A DNA stretch of 64,000 nt, taken from Nemertoderma westbladi. Its lineage: Eukaryota; Xenacoelomorpha; Nemertodermatida; Nemertodermatidae. The stretch is from contig JAUCBJ010000174.1 of the NCBI GenBank assembly GCA_032718475.1, positions 62,001 through 126,000 of the forward strand. The letters run 5' to 3'. Position 1 is the stretch's first letter. The number at the start of each line of letters is the position of its first letter. A program made the position numbers and the translations under genes. This document shows, piece by piece, positions 1 through 9,895 of the stretch. Under the pieces are notes generated by a model that was given only the letters and a program-made list of their open reading frames with translations, was not told the origin of the DNA and made no database searches.

Positions 1-1
1 G

Positions 2-309
2 GTACTTGGACCCCTGCTTTTCACACTGTATACTCGGTCACTATCCCGCGTTATTGCTAAATATGGTCTTGGGTATCATTTGTATGCCGACGATACACAA
101 ATTTATATTTCGTTCAAGCGTGAAAACTTGTCTAATGCGATACTGTTAAGTGAGAAATGTATAATTGAAGTAAAGCAATGGATGACTAGACACTGGATGA
201 AGATGAACCCTGACAAAACAGAATTCATAGTATGTCAGTCAAAGTTCTCCCAACTAGTGCCAACTTAAAGTTTGCATATTGAAAATAACCAGGTGTTTAA
301 TACTTCCTC
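2..309 (+). pseudogene. LINE (CR1/L2-like) reverse transcriptase, middle part, cut by foldback element
   Basis: The frame starting at base 2 is open through an RT region. It contains the GPLLF motif near the left edge and the catalytic YADD motif (81-92), followed by the QIYISF and MNPDKTEF blocks typical of CR1/L2/Jockey-type LINEs. One in-frame TAA at 266-268 breaks it. The frame then continues to 309, where the 8.4-kb foldback element begins, and resumes after that element at 8684 in the same frame. The 5' end lies outside the window. The role in an intact copy is target-primed reverse transcription. This copy is dead because of the stop and the insertion. Assignment to the CR1/L2 group rests on motif style and on the 3' tail, not on a search. 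Confidence 0.85.
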
Positions 310-327
310 AGTAGTAGGGTCTTGGGC

Positions 328-620
328 GGCTCTGCGACAGTTGGACCTAACTGACACCCATTGGGTGTCATATGACACCCAATTATCACCCTATGGGTGT
401 CATTGGGTGTCATTGGCGCCAGACTGTCTGGGTGACACCTCCCAATTAGGCTAATTAGACCCTAATTGACAGGTGTCATCAATTAATTAGTACAATTAAA
501 CCCTAACAGGTGTCATATGACTCCTAATTAGGGTTTAATTGATTATCCTAATTAATCAGACTGATTAGCGCCCCGACACACAATGGGTCATCAGTGATGT
601 CCAACTGTCGCAGAGCCGGC
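328..620. promoter_or_regulatory. Subterminal motif cluster with nested inverted repeat
   Basis: A 19-bp segment GGCTCTGCGACAGTTGGAC (328-346) returns inverted at 599-617. Between them TGACACC / GGTGTCA occurs about ten times in both orientations. The same module is mirrored at about 8370-8659 in the other arm. Clusters like this next to the ends of DNA elements are often binding sites for the mobilising enzyme, which is an inference here. Confidence 0.6.
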
Positions 621-921
621 TCAAGAGGGTGTCATAAGTGACACCGCAGCTCTTTTATTCATTAATACCTATTTATTTATATTTAATTTTAATTAATTAA
701 TTGTACTTTATTTTAGATTTACCAATAATTAGTTTTATATATTGGTTTCTATATGACCTCATGGACTTTCATCTCGTTATACTTAGACATAGGGTATACA
801 GCTCCCTTACTGGTAACTAATTACTCTTATCTATATCCAGACAGCTTTATCGTTGACCTTTGACCTTTGACCCCCCAATTAGCTTTAACCAAGCAACAGC
901 ATATTAATGATAGTTGTATCC

Positions 922-1507
922 AAGCGCCCCTGCCCCCACCCCGTGACAGCTCTGATTACTAATTACTCTTACCTATATCCAACCGCCTGCAGTTCCATAG
1001 TCTGCCGCTAGAGGGCGTATTATCTGAAAATTAACATCTTCTCTAACTTTGTTATTTTCAATTTAACTATTTATTTGTACCTAATTTTAATTAATTATTT
1101 GTATTCTATTTGACTTTATTTATTCATTTGTACTTTATTTTAAATTAATTAATTGTATTACTTTTATTTTATACATTGATTTCTATTTTTAGATTAATTA
1201 GTTTTTATATTACCAATGAGATCACTATGACATAATGTCTATTTTTAGCTCTATGGTTTATAGATCCCTTATCGTTAACTTTATAATCTTTCCTCTCGCG
1301 GCCCCTTTGTCTTCGTTATTCAATGGCGCCACTCTGTCTACCATTGAATAACATTGGGCAATCATTATCTCGCCTGATGTGACGTCATCAAAGCTGCTCT
1401 CCCCCTGCCCCCCACCCCGTGACAGCTCTGATTACTAATTACTCTTACATATATCCAACCGCCTGCAGTTCCATAGTCTGCCGCTAGAGGGCGTATTATC
1501 TGAAAAT
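922..1507 (+). repeat. Tandem duplication within left arm
   Basis: The stretch from the C-rich GCCCCTGCCCCC motif through the CTGCCGCTAGAGGGCG motif and the following AT-rich run occurs at about 922-1100 and again at about 1397-1560. The right arm has only one copy (about 7920-8080). The duplication, or the loss from the other arm, therefore happened after the arms last matched each other. Confidence 0.7.
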
Positions 1508-2602
1508 TAGCATCTTCTCTAACTTTGTTATTTTCAATTTAACTATTTATTTATAATTAATTTTAATTAATTAATTGTACTTTATTTTACTTTATTTATT
1601 CATTTGTAGTTTATTTTAAATTAATTAATTGTACTTTATTTTACTTTATTTATTCATTTGTACTTTATTTTAAATTAATTAATTGTATTACTTTTATTTT
1701 ATACATTGATTTCTATTTTTAGATTAATTAGTTTTTATATTACTTACCGCTACTAAATGAGATCATTATTGGAAGCATGTAACCATAGACTTGCAGCCTT
1801 ATTTAGCCCTAGGGTATACAGCTCCCTTACTGGTAACTATTTTGGAGTTAATGTTAGCAAAGGGCCTAAACTTAAGACAAGCTATCGCCTAGGTTACCAG
1901 TTACGCATGAATGAGCAATTTATCGGGGCCCCTCTTAAAATTCTTTGTGCTGCGTCAGGATTGCCTCATTTAAGGAAGCCGCATCCCTATCGATAATCTA
2001 ATTATGGTATCGCTAACCATTTTCAGTATACTGTATAATTAAATAGGGCCCTCTTTTAATACATAAGTTTATATATATACAGTTTATCTTCAATTTAATT
2101 TGTTTTTATTTACAACCCTATGTTCTACTGTATTATAATTTATAATAACAAGCTATATCCGGTTAATCCGTATTAATTTTCTTTGTACTGAGGTTATCGA
2201 GGGCGCTCTTTCCAATGGTCCTATTCTCAAAACGATCTAACCTACTGTATAATTAATTACTTAAGACTGCGAGGTATGCGTAATTAACACATCTCATTTA
2301 CCAGTTTTCCTTAAAAACTATGAAGTTATATTGCTTAAGAGTTCTAAGGGGCGAGCCATGAGGCAAGATGTTTGAGACTTATTTAGATATATTATTACTT
2401 AATTTTGACCCCCCAATCGGCATCTACTACGGCATAGGCTATATCTTTTGCAGAGTCACAGAGTAGTATGAAGTTCCCCAGTCTGCCGCTAGAGGGCGAA
2501 ATGTCTCAAAGTGAAAACCATACGGTAGCCATGAATTGGTTACTAGGCAATAATACTGCATTTTGCAACGTTAGGCCTATTGCTGACCGAACGAAAACTG
2601 CC

Positions 2603-2675
2603 CTGGTTCATGCAGGGGTCGAACCCATGACATACGAGAGATGTGAATTCTACGCAACCACTACACCAAGGTGGA
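2603..2675 (-). repeat. tRNA-like (SINE-head-like) sequence in left arm
   Basis: This is the mirror of the sequence at 6800-6872, with the B box at 2615-2626 and the A box at 2658-2668 when read on the minus strand. Its presence in both arms shows it was part of the arm before the arms were last made alike. Confidence 0.55.
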
Positions 2676-2741
2676 ACAGTAACCTTCGAATTTGTTCGTT
2701 GACGTTCGAATTTGTAAGACTCTCATTTAAGACTTGACACA

Positions 2742-3750
2742 GACTATGCCTCACTGAGGCATAGACTATGACTCACTGAGGCATAGACTATGACTCACTG
2801 AGGCACTGAGGCATAGACTATGCCTCACTGAGGCACTGAGGCATAGACTATGCCTCACTGAGGCATAGACTATGCCTCACTGAGGCATAGACTATGCCTC
2901 ACTGAGGCATAGACTATGCCTCACTGAGGCATAGACTATGCCTCACTGAGGCACTGAGGCATAGACTATGCCTCACTGAGGCATAGACTATGACTCACTG
3001 AGGCATAGACTATGCCTCACTGAGGCATAGACTATGCCTCACTGAGGCATAGACTATGCCTCACTGAGGCATAGACTATGCCTCACTGAGGCATAGACTA
3101 TGACTCACTGAGGCATAGACTATGCCTCACTGAGGCATAGACTATGCACTCACTGAGGCATAGACTATGCCTCACTGAGGCATAGACTATGCCTCACTGA
3201 GGCATAGACTATGCCTCACTGAGGCACTGAGGCATAGACTATGCCTCACTGAGGCATAGACTATGCCTCACTGAGGCATAGACTATGCCTCACTGAGGCA
3301 TAGACTATGCCTCACTGAGGCACTGAGGCATAGACTATGACTCACTGAGGCATAGACTATGCCTCACTGAGGCATAGACTATGCCTCACTGAGGCACTGA
3401 GGCATAGACTATGCCTCACTGAGGCACTGAGGCATAGACTATGCCTCACTGGGCACTGAGGCATAGACTATGACTCACTGAGGCATAGACTATGCCTCAC
3501 TGGGCACTGAGGCATAGACTATGCCTCACTGAGGCATAGACTATGCCTCACTGAGGCACTGAGGCATAGACTATGCCTCACTGAGGCACTGAGGCATAGA
3601 CTATGCCTCACTGAGGCATAGACTATGCCTACTGAGGCATAGAATAGGCCTCACTGAGGCATAGACTATGCCTCACTGAGGCACTGAGGCATAGACTATG
3701 ACTCACTGAGGCATAGACTATGCCTCACTGAGGCATAGACTATGCCTCAC
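2742..3750 (+). repeat. Array of palindromic 22-bp repeats, left arm
   Basis: About 1 kb made of roughly 40 units of a 22-bp repeat whose core GAGGCATAGACTATGCCTC is a perfect odd-length palindrome. Units are joined through CACT, and a short form (GAGGCACT) is interspersed irregularly. The mirrored array is at 5826-6737. Each unit can form its own hairpin. Confidence 0.95.
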
Positions 3751-3829
3751 CATGGATGGGCTTTACCACTGTACTCGCATCTGCTGTCTCATTGGCTGCT
3801 CGATGCCTCAGATTAAGGGTCTAAGGTCT

Positions 3830-3893
3830 TCAAGCTGATCATTTGCTTAGTTTTCTAATTAGAAGGTCGTGAGTTCGAACCCTAGAAGAGCAT
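3830..3893 (+). repeat. B-box-containing tRNA-like remnant
   Basis: GGTCGTGAGTTCGAACCC (about 3867-3884) is a good T-arm with an internal B box, preceded by a weak anticodon-arm-like segment. No complete cloverleaf can be drawn, so this is probably a SINE remnant just inside the left arm. Confidence 0.35.
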
Positions 3894-4321
3894 TATTCTT
3901 TTTCCTAGCTCTTGGCTAACTCTAGTTACACTAGCTTTGACTCTCCCAGCTATAGTGATAGTATGCAACCTTGGGAGTTAATGTGAGTAAAGGCCAAGAG
4001 ATTAGACTTCAGGTTGCCTCTATTGGTTCATTCTTCTTAACTTTATAAAATAACTCAACCCTTATTTAAAGTTTTAAAAATTATGACTTAGTCGACCAAT
4101 TTTCCAAAGTATATTATAAAAACATATAATTTCTTGAATAAATAGACCTAATAGTAATAAATATTGTGGGGTAAATACATTTATAATACTAATATAATTA
4201 TTATGGATAAATAGTCCTAATACTAATATAATTGTTATGGATAAATAGTCCTAATACTAATATAATTGTTTTGGATAAATAGCCCTAACACTATTATGAA
4301 AGGAACTCAAACAAACAAATG

Positions 4322-5374
4322 TCAATAGCGTCGTCCTGCGCGGGCATTTACTGAACGAGAGTTTTTTATCATAGGTCTTCGAAAATTAGTAAAAGCTGGT
4401 TGATTTACTTTACTTTCATCTTCCTCATTACCCAACTGTTTCTTAATTTTATTCAATTGTTCATTAATTTTCAGTAATTTACTTTTATTTCCCAGAACCT
4501 GTCTTAATATCTCTTCTCTATTTTCCTCATTTTCTTCCATTTGTTTAATAAATTTCCGCATTTGATTTTTGTTTCCTAATATTTGTCTCAATATCTCTTC
4601 TTTATTTTCATCATTCTCTTCTAAATGTTTAATAAATTTCTGTAATTTAATTTTACTTCCTAGGACTTGGGTCAATGTCGCCTCTTTATTTTCTTCATTT
4701 TCCTTCAAATGTTTAATAATTTTCCGCAATTGATTCTTATTTCCAAGTAATTGCCTCTTTATTTCCTCATTATCATCATTTTCATCCTCTTCTCCACTTT
4801 CCTGATCTTCACTTTCTTCACCCTCTTTCTGACCTTCACTTTCTTCATCCTCTTCCCCGCCTTCACTTTCTTCATCCTCTTCCTGTTCTTCACTTTCTTC
4901 ATCCTCTTCCTGTTCTTCACTTTCTTCATTCTCTTCCTGACCTTCGCTATCTTCACCCTCTTCTTGACCTTCACTTTCTTCATCATCATCCTGATCTTCA
5001 CTTTCTTCGTTCTCAACTTCACTCTCTTCAACTTCATCCTGACCCTCACTATTTTCATTCTCCATCTCATCATCCTCTTCTTCTCCATCTTTCTCACTCA
5101 AATTTTCCTCATTTTCTAGGGGTAACTGTTTTTGTATCCCTTTCAAAATATTCATAACTTTATGAAATTTACTTTCCATTGTCTGTTTTATATTTAATAT
5201 ATCACGCTCATCTCTCTTTTTCTTTTCATCTTCACTAAAAATATCTTCGGATTTTTTAAATTTTTTTGGTAATGGAGCCATTAGTTTTTCCTTTCCATGT
5301 GTTTCCATATGACGAGATAAATTGTCTTGTCTCATTTCTTTATTACAAACCAAACAACTTTCATGTCTATGCAT
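4322..5374 (-). CDS. C2H2 zinc finger, acidic repeat and coiled-coil protein of the foldback element
   Basis: This 350-residue frame is the only long ORF inside the foldback element. Residues 8-27 form a single C2H2 finger (CLVC, then H-X3-H). Residues about 90-205 are an extremely acidic repeat built from units like EESEGQEED. Residues about 210-320 hold four copies of a roughly 28-residue unit beginning with LGNK or LGSK and ending in EENEENKEE; 28 is four heptads, so a coiled coil is likely. The C-terminus is basic (RRPMIKNSRS). A DNA-binding or architectural protein is plausible, and nothing suggests an enzyme. The ATG at 5374 precedes the finger directly and the frame is intact. It sits in the unpaired centre of the element, so there is one gene copy. 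I do not recognise a named family. Confidence 0.6.
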   Translation of the reverse strand: MHRHESCLVCNKEMRQDNLSRHMETHGKEKLMAPLPKKFKKSEDIFSEDEKKKRDERDILNIKQTMESKFHKVMNILKGIQKQLPLENEENLSEKDGEEEDDEMENENSEGQDEVEESEVENEESEDQDDDEESEGQEEGEDSEGQEENEESEEQEEDEESEEQEEDEESEGGEEDEESEGQKEGEESEDQESGEEDENDDNEEIKRQLLGNKNQLRKIIKHLKENEENKEATLTQVLGSKIKLQKFIKHLEENDENKEEILRQILGNKNQMRKFIKQMEENEENREEILRQVLGNKSKLLKINEQLNKIKKQLGNEEDESKVNQPAFTNFRRPMIKNSRSVNARAGRRY

Positions 5375-5825
5375 TATATAGCAATGTCAATTGATAATAT
5401 TGAATTTTAGCTAAATGATTTTACAAAATTTTAAATAAATTAAACTTTTATGAAAATAAATAAAACTTTTTAATATAAAACTTAGAGAATGACTGGGAAT
5501 GCGTTGAACGGGGGTTATTATAGAGGGAGGCTAGAATGGATTATCCAATCAGAGTGCGAGGGTGAGTTAGGCAGCCAATCAGGACTCGAGGGAGGAAAGT
5601 TAGACAGCCAATGAGAGAGTAGATGCGAGTACAGTGGTAAAGCCCATCCATAGTGAGATAACGTCACACTAACTCTCAAGGATAGTTATACTCACCATTC
5701 AAATATCCCTCGCAAACCAGATTCCCCCCCAGCATCTAAAGTATTCCACTTCAATGCAAAATATATAGAGCTTTAGTTGGATTTGAACCTGTGCTTGTAA
5801 ACTTTTTTGTGCTCGTATATTGAAG

Positions 5826-6737
5826 TGAGGCATAGACTATGCCTCACTGAGGCATAGTCTATGCCTCAGTGCCTCAGTGAGGCATAGTCTATGCCTCAAT
5901 GAGTCATAGTCTATGCCTCAGTGCCTCAGTGAGGCATAGTCTATGCCTCAGTGAGTCATAGTCTATGCCTCAGTGCCTCAGTGCGGCATAGTCTATGCCT
6001 CAGTGAGGCATAGTCTATGCCTCAGTGCCTCAGTGAGGCATAGTCTATGCCTCAGTGAGACATAGTCTATGCCTCAGTGAGGCATAGTCTATGCCTCAGT
6101 GAGTCATATTCTATGCCTCAGTGCCTCAGTGAGTCATAGTCTATGCCTCAGTGAGGCATAGCCTATGCCTCAGTGAGTCATAGTCTATGCCTCAGTGAGG
6201 CATAGTCTATGCCTCAGTGCCTCAGTGAGGCATAGTCTACGCCTCAATGAGGCATAGTCTATGCCTCAGTGAGGCATAGTCTATGCCTCAGTGAGTGCAT
6301 AGTCTATGCCTCAGTGCCTCAGTGAGGCATAGTCTATGCCTCAGTGAGTCATAGTCTATGCCTAATGCCTCAGTGAGGCATAGTCTATGCCTCAGTGAGG
6401 CATAGTCTATGCCTCAGTGAGTCATAGTCTATGCCTCAGTGCCTCAGTGAGGCATAGTCTATGCCTCAGTGCCCCAGTGAGGCATAGTCTATGCCTCAGT
6501 GAGGCATAGTCTATGCCTCAGTGAGTCATAGTCTATGCCTCAGTGAGTCATAGTCTATGCCTCAGTGCCTCAGTGAGGCCTAGTCTATGCCTCAGTGAGG
6601 CCTAGTCTATGCCTCAGTGAGGCATAGTCTATGCCTCAGTGCCTCAGTGAGGCATAGTCTATGCCTCAGTGCCTCAATGAGGCATAGTCTATGCCTCAGT
6701 GAGTCATAGTCTATGCCTCGGTGAGGCATAGTCTGTG
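5826..6737 (-). repeat. Array of palindromic 22-bp repeats, right arm
   Basis: This is the inverted counterpart of the left array, about 100 bp shorter. The order of full and short units differs from the left array and it carries its own point changes (for example AGGCCTAG variants near 6580-6610). The arrays have therefore diverged in copy number and order while the flanking arms stayed alike. Confidence 0.95.
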
Positions 6738-6799
6738 TCAAGTCTTAAATGAGAGTCTTACAAATTCGAACGTCAACGAACAAATTCGAAGGTTACTGT

Positions 6800-6872
6800 T
6801 CCACCTTGGTGTAGTGGTTGCGTAGAATTCACATCTCTCGTATGTCATGGGTTCGACCCCTGCATGAACCAG
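6800..6872 (+). repeat. tRNA-like (SINE-head-like) sequence in right arm
   Basis: TGGTGTAGTGG (6807-6817) matches a tRNA A box and GGGTTCGACCCC (6849-6860) a B box, at tRNA-like spacing. The style is closest to a valine-type tRNA. No clean acceptor or anticodon stems are visible, so this looks like a decayed tRNA-derived SINE head rather than a functional tRNA. The mirror copy is at about 2603-2675 on the minus strand. Confidence 0.55.
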
Positions 6873-8683
6873 GGCAGTTTTCGTTCGGTCAGCAATAGGC
6901 CTAACGTTGCAAAATGCAGTATTATTGCCTAGTAACCAATTCATGGCTACCGTATGGTTTTCACTTTGAGACATTAAGCCCTCTAGCGGCAGACTGGGGA
7001 ACTTCATACTACTCTGTGACTCTGCAAAAGATATAGCCTATGCCATAGTAGATGCCGATTAGGGGGTCAAATTAAGTAATAATATATCTAAATAAGTCTC
7101 AAACATCTTGCCTCATGGCTCGCCCCTTAGAACTCTTAAGCAATATAACTTCATAGTTTTTAAGGAAAACTGGTAAATGAGATGTGTTAATTACGCATAC
7201 CTCGCAGTCTTAAGTAATTAATTATACAGTAGGTTAGATCGTTTTGAGAATAGGACCATTGGAAAGAGCGCCCTCGATAACCTCAGTACAAAGAAAATTA
7301 ATACGGATTAACCGGATATAGCTTGTTATTATAAATTATAATACAGTAGAACATAGGGTTGTAAATAAAAACAAATTAAATTGAAGATAAACTGTATATA
7401 TATAAACTTATGTATTAAAAGAGGGCCCTATTTAATTATACAGTATACTGAAAATGGTTAGCGATACCATAATTAGATTATCGATAGGGATGCGGCTTCC
7501 TTAAATGAGGCAATCCTGACGCAGCACAAAGAATTTTAAGAGGGGCCCCGATAAATTGCTCATTCATGCGTAACTGGTAACCTAGGCGATAGCTTGTCTT
7601 AAGTTTAGGCCCTTTGCTAACATTAACTCCAAAATAGTTACCAGTAAGGGAGCTGTATACCCTAGGGCTAAATAAGGCTGCAAGTCTATGGTTACATGCT
7701 TCCAATAATGATCTCATTTAGTAGCGGTAAGTAATATAAAAACTAATTAATCTAAAAATAGAAATCAATGTATAAAATAAAAGTAATACAATTAATTAAT
7801 TTAAAATAAAGTACAAATGAATAAATAAAGTAAAATAAAGTACAATTAATTAATTTAAAATAAACTACAAATGAATAAATAAAGTAAAATAAAGTACAAT
7901 TAATTAATTAAAATTAATTATAAATAAATAGTTAAATTGAAAATAACAAAGTTAGAGAAGATGCTAATTTTCAGATAATACGCCCTCTAGCGACAGACTA
8001 TGGAACTGCAGGCGGTTGGATATATGTAAGAGTAATTAGTAATCAGAGCTGTCACGGGGTGGGGGGCAGGGGCGCTTGGATACAACTATTATTAATAAGC
8101 TGTTGCTTGGTTAAAGCTAATTGGGGGTCAAAGGTCAAAGGTCAACGATAAAGCTGTCTGGAGTAATTAGTTACCAGTAAGGGAGCTGTATACCCTATGT
8201 CTAAGTATAACGAGATGAAAGTCCATGAGGTCATATAGAAACCAATATATAAAACTAATTATTGGTAAATCTAAAATAAAGTACAATTAATTAATTAAAA
8301 TTAAATATAAATAAATAGGTATTAATGAATAAAAGAGCTGCGGTGTCACTTATGACACCCTCTTGAGCCGGCTCTGCGACAGTTGGACATCACTGATGAC
8401 CCATTGTGTGTCGGGGCGCTAATCAGTCTGATTAATTAGGATAATCAATTAAACCCTAATTAGGAGTCATATGACACCTGTTAGGGTTTAATTGTACTAA
8501 TTAATTGATGACACCTGTCAATTAGGGTCTAATTAGCCTAATTGGGAGGTGTCACCCAGACAGTCTGGCGCCAATGACACCCAATGACACCCATAGGGTG
8601 ATAATTGGGTGTCATATGACACCCAATGGGTGTCAGTTAGGTCCAACTGTCGCAGAGCCGCCCAAGACCCTACTACTTTCCTC

Positions 8684-9302
8684 TGCACGGAATATTGGCT
8701 TTGTTGTCGATCAACATCTGATGTTTGATAAACAAATCTCTAATGTGGTTCGTAGTTGCTTTCATCAACTGAGAAACTTGTCGCGCATACAGTTATACCT
8801 ACCTAAAAACCATCTTAAAACAGTAATTCACGCATTGATATCATCTAGATTGGACTCCAATAATGCTCTTTATTTCGGATTATCCAATAAGTCCATAAAA
8901 CGATTACAATACGTCCAAAACTGTGCTGCGCGGTTACTATGTAAAATCGGTAGGAGGGATCATATTACACCAGTTTTAAAGCAATTACATTGGTTGCCAG
9001 TTAAGCGTAGAATCGACTTCAAGATCGCAATGACTGTTTTTAAATGTTTGCATGGCCTAGCACCACAATATTTAACGGATCTTCTCAATAGATATAAACC
9101 ACCTCGTGATTTGCGATCTGGATCTGCTAATTTATTGTCTGTCCCGAGATATAATCTTAGCAACTATGGACGCCGAGCATTCTCTATTGCGGGCCCACTA
9201 GTCTGGAATGCACTCCCGAGTGAATTGCGGCACATTAACTCATTAACACTATTTAAATCGCGTCTTAGGACACACCACTTCATTGAAGAATACCAATCGT
9301 GA
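8684..9302 (+). pseudogene. LINE (CR1/L2-like) C-terminal part, continuation of the split element
   Basis: From 8684 the frame reads straight on from 309 once the foldback element and one copy of TTCCTC are removed. It holds the typical CR1/L2 C-terminal blocks: ARNIGFVVDQHL, a helix-rich stretch, LHWLPVKRRIDFKI, FKCLHGLAPQYL and GPLVWNALPSELR. It stops at the TGA ending at 9302. No intact protein is possible because the element interrupts it and a stop lies at 266-268. Confidence 0.9.
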
Positions 9303-9560
9303 AAGGGAGGATTCATCGTCGAATTTATAATTGTAATTAGTAATTACCTATCTCCTGCTGCGCGTTTTTAAAGTTTTTTTAAATCAAATATTTATTTTAA
9401 CTGAACTCACCTTAGTAGATCGCTAAGTGATTTAATCTTTGGATTATTTTAAAAACTGGTACCTGGACTCATTTTTAGAAATAAAAGCGCTTAGAGCTTA
9501 AATGTCTTATTTTGGTATTAGCGCTATATAAATATATATATTATTATTATTTATTATTAT
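9303..9560 (+). repeat. LINE 3' untranslated tail
   Basis: After the LINE stop codon there are about 250 bases ending in a GCGCTATATAAATATATAT stretch and then a run of TTATTA repeats. A GCGCTATATAAA segment followed by a simple repeat is a common CR1/L2 3' end in invertebrates. Confidence 0.65.
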
Positions 9561-9895
9561 TACCCCCATCTGAAGAATAACAGGCTTTCTCCCGTTATAT
9601 TTCACTTTACAGTTACCCCATGTGAAGAATACCAGACTTTCTGCCGTTATATTTCACTTTGCAGTTACCCCCATATGTGAAGAATACCACGTTTTCACCA
9701 AAAACACAGGTTACAGAAGGGCTGAATCTAACCAAAACAATAAACAAAATAGTATATGTACAGGTTATAAGACAGAAATAAGCGCTATAAAACACTTAAT
9801 AAAGATAAATTTAAAAAAATAAAAAATCGTCATATATAAAATTCCAATAAAAAGTCGACCGTAAAGTGAAATCCTGGTATTCTTCACATGATGGG
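9558..9895. repeat. Three direct repeats of about 53 bp plus one inverted copy
   Basis: Units starting TTACCCC(C)AT and containing TGAAGAATAACAG or TGAAGAATACCA begin at about 9558, 9612 and 9664. The same sequence returns inverted (TGGTATTCTTCACATG) at about 9875-9890. This could be a small foldback element. The following 9900-10674 contains nothing I recognise. Confidence 0.55.

Larger units (their letters stand above)
310..3800 (+). repeat. Left inverted arm of foldback element
   Basis: The arm is the reverse complement of 5600-8677, recognisable along its whole length by eye. It contains, from the tip inward: an array of TGACACC-type motifs (350-620), AT-rich sequence, a tandem duplication (about 920-1510) missing from the right arm, short open stretches at 1757-1996 and 2468-2737 that are mirrored in the right arm, and an array of palindromic 22-bp repeats (2742-3750). 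The innermost part (3751-3802) pairs with 5603-5655. The small mirrored ORFs look incidental, because nothing in them resembles a known protein. Confidence 0.85.
310..8677. mobile_element. 8.4-kb Polinton/Maverick-like foldback element
   Basis: The element starts AGTAGTAGGGTC and ends GACCCTACTACT. It is flanked by identical hexamers TTCCTC at 304-309 and 8678-8683. The two arms (about 310-3800 and 5600-8677) are inverted copies of each other, and the central 1.8 kb holds one long ORF on the minus strand. A 6-bp duplication and ends of the form AG...CT are what Polintons (Mavericks) show. The usual Polinton genes (polymerase B, integrase, ATPase, protease, capsids) are absent, so this would be a non-autonomous derivative. 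The insertion is proven by the LINE frame that runs 5' of 310 and 3' of 8683. A Dada or other 6-bp-duplication family remains possible. Confidence 0.75.
5600..8677 (-). repeat. Right inverted arm of foldback element
   Basis: This is the inverted counterpart of 310-3800. It is shorter because it lacks the roughly 470-bp duplication seen in the left arm. A 170-bp stretch (5653-5825) between the inner inverted piece and the palindromic array has no partner on the left. Substitutions between the arms are few in the unique parts, for example CTGCCGC against CTGTCGC at the CTCF-like motif near 7990. Confidence 0.85.

Noticed and set aside
1757-1996. Small ORF of 79 residues, repeated at 7478-7717
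   Set aside because: It is duplicated only because the arms are inverted copies, and it has no protein-like features. The same holds for 2468-2737 and 6738-7007.
2742-3750. Regular palindromic repeats resembling a CRISPR array
   Set aside because: There are no unique spacers: units are joined by a constant 3-4 bases. The array is mirrored in the other arm of a eukaryotic element, and no cas-like gene is present.
4751-5119. Phenylalanine/leucine-rich frame on the plus strand that looks like a membrane protein
   Set aside because: It is the antisense shadow of the acidic repeats in the 4322-5374 protein. The basic frame at 4759-5097 has the same origin.
6800-6872. Functional tRNA gene
   Set aside because: A and B boxes are present, but the acceptor and anticodon stems cannot be formed.
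8574-8683. N-terminal extension of the LINE frame beginning with MTPNDTHRV
   Set aside because: These codons come from the tip of the foldback element. The LINE itself resumes at 8684.
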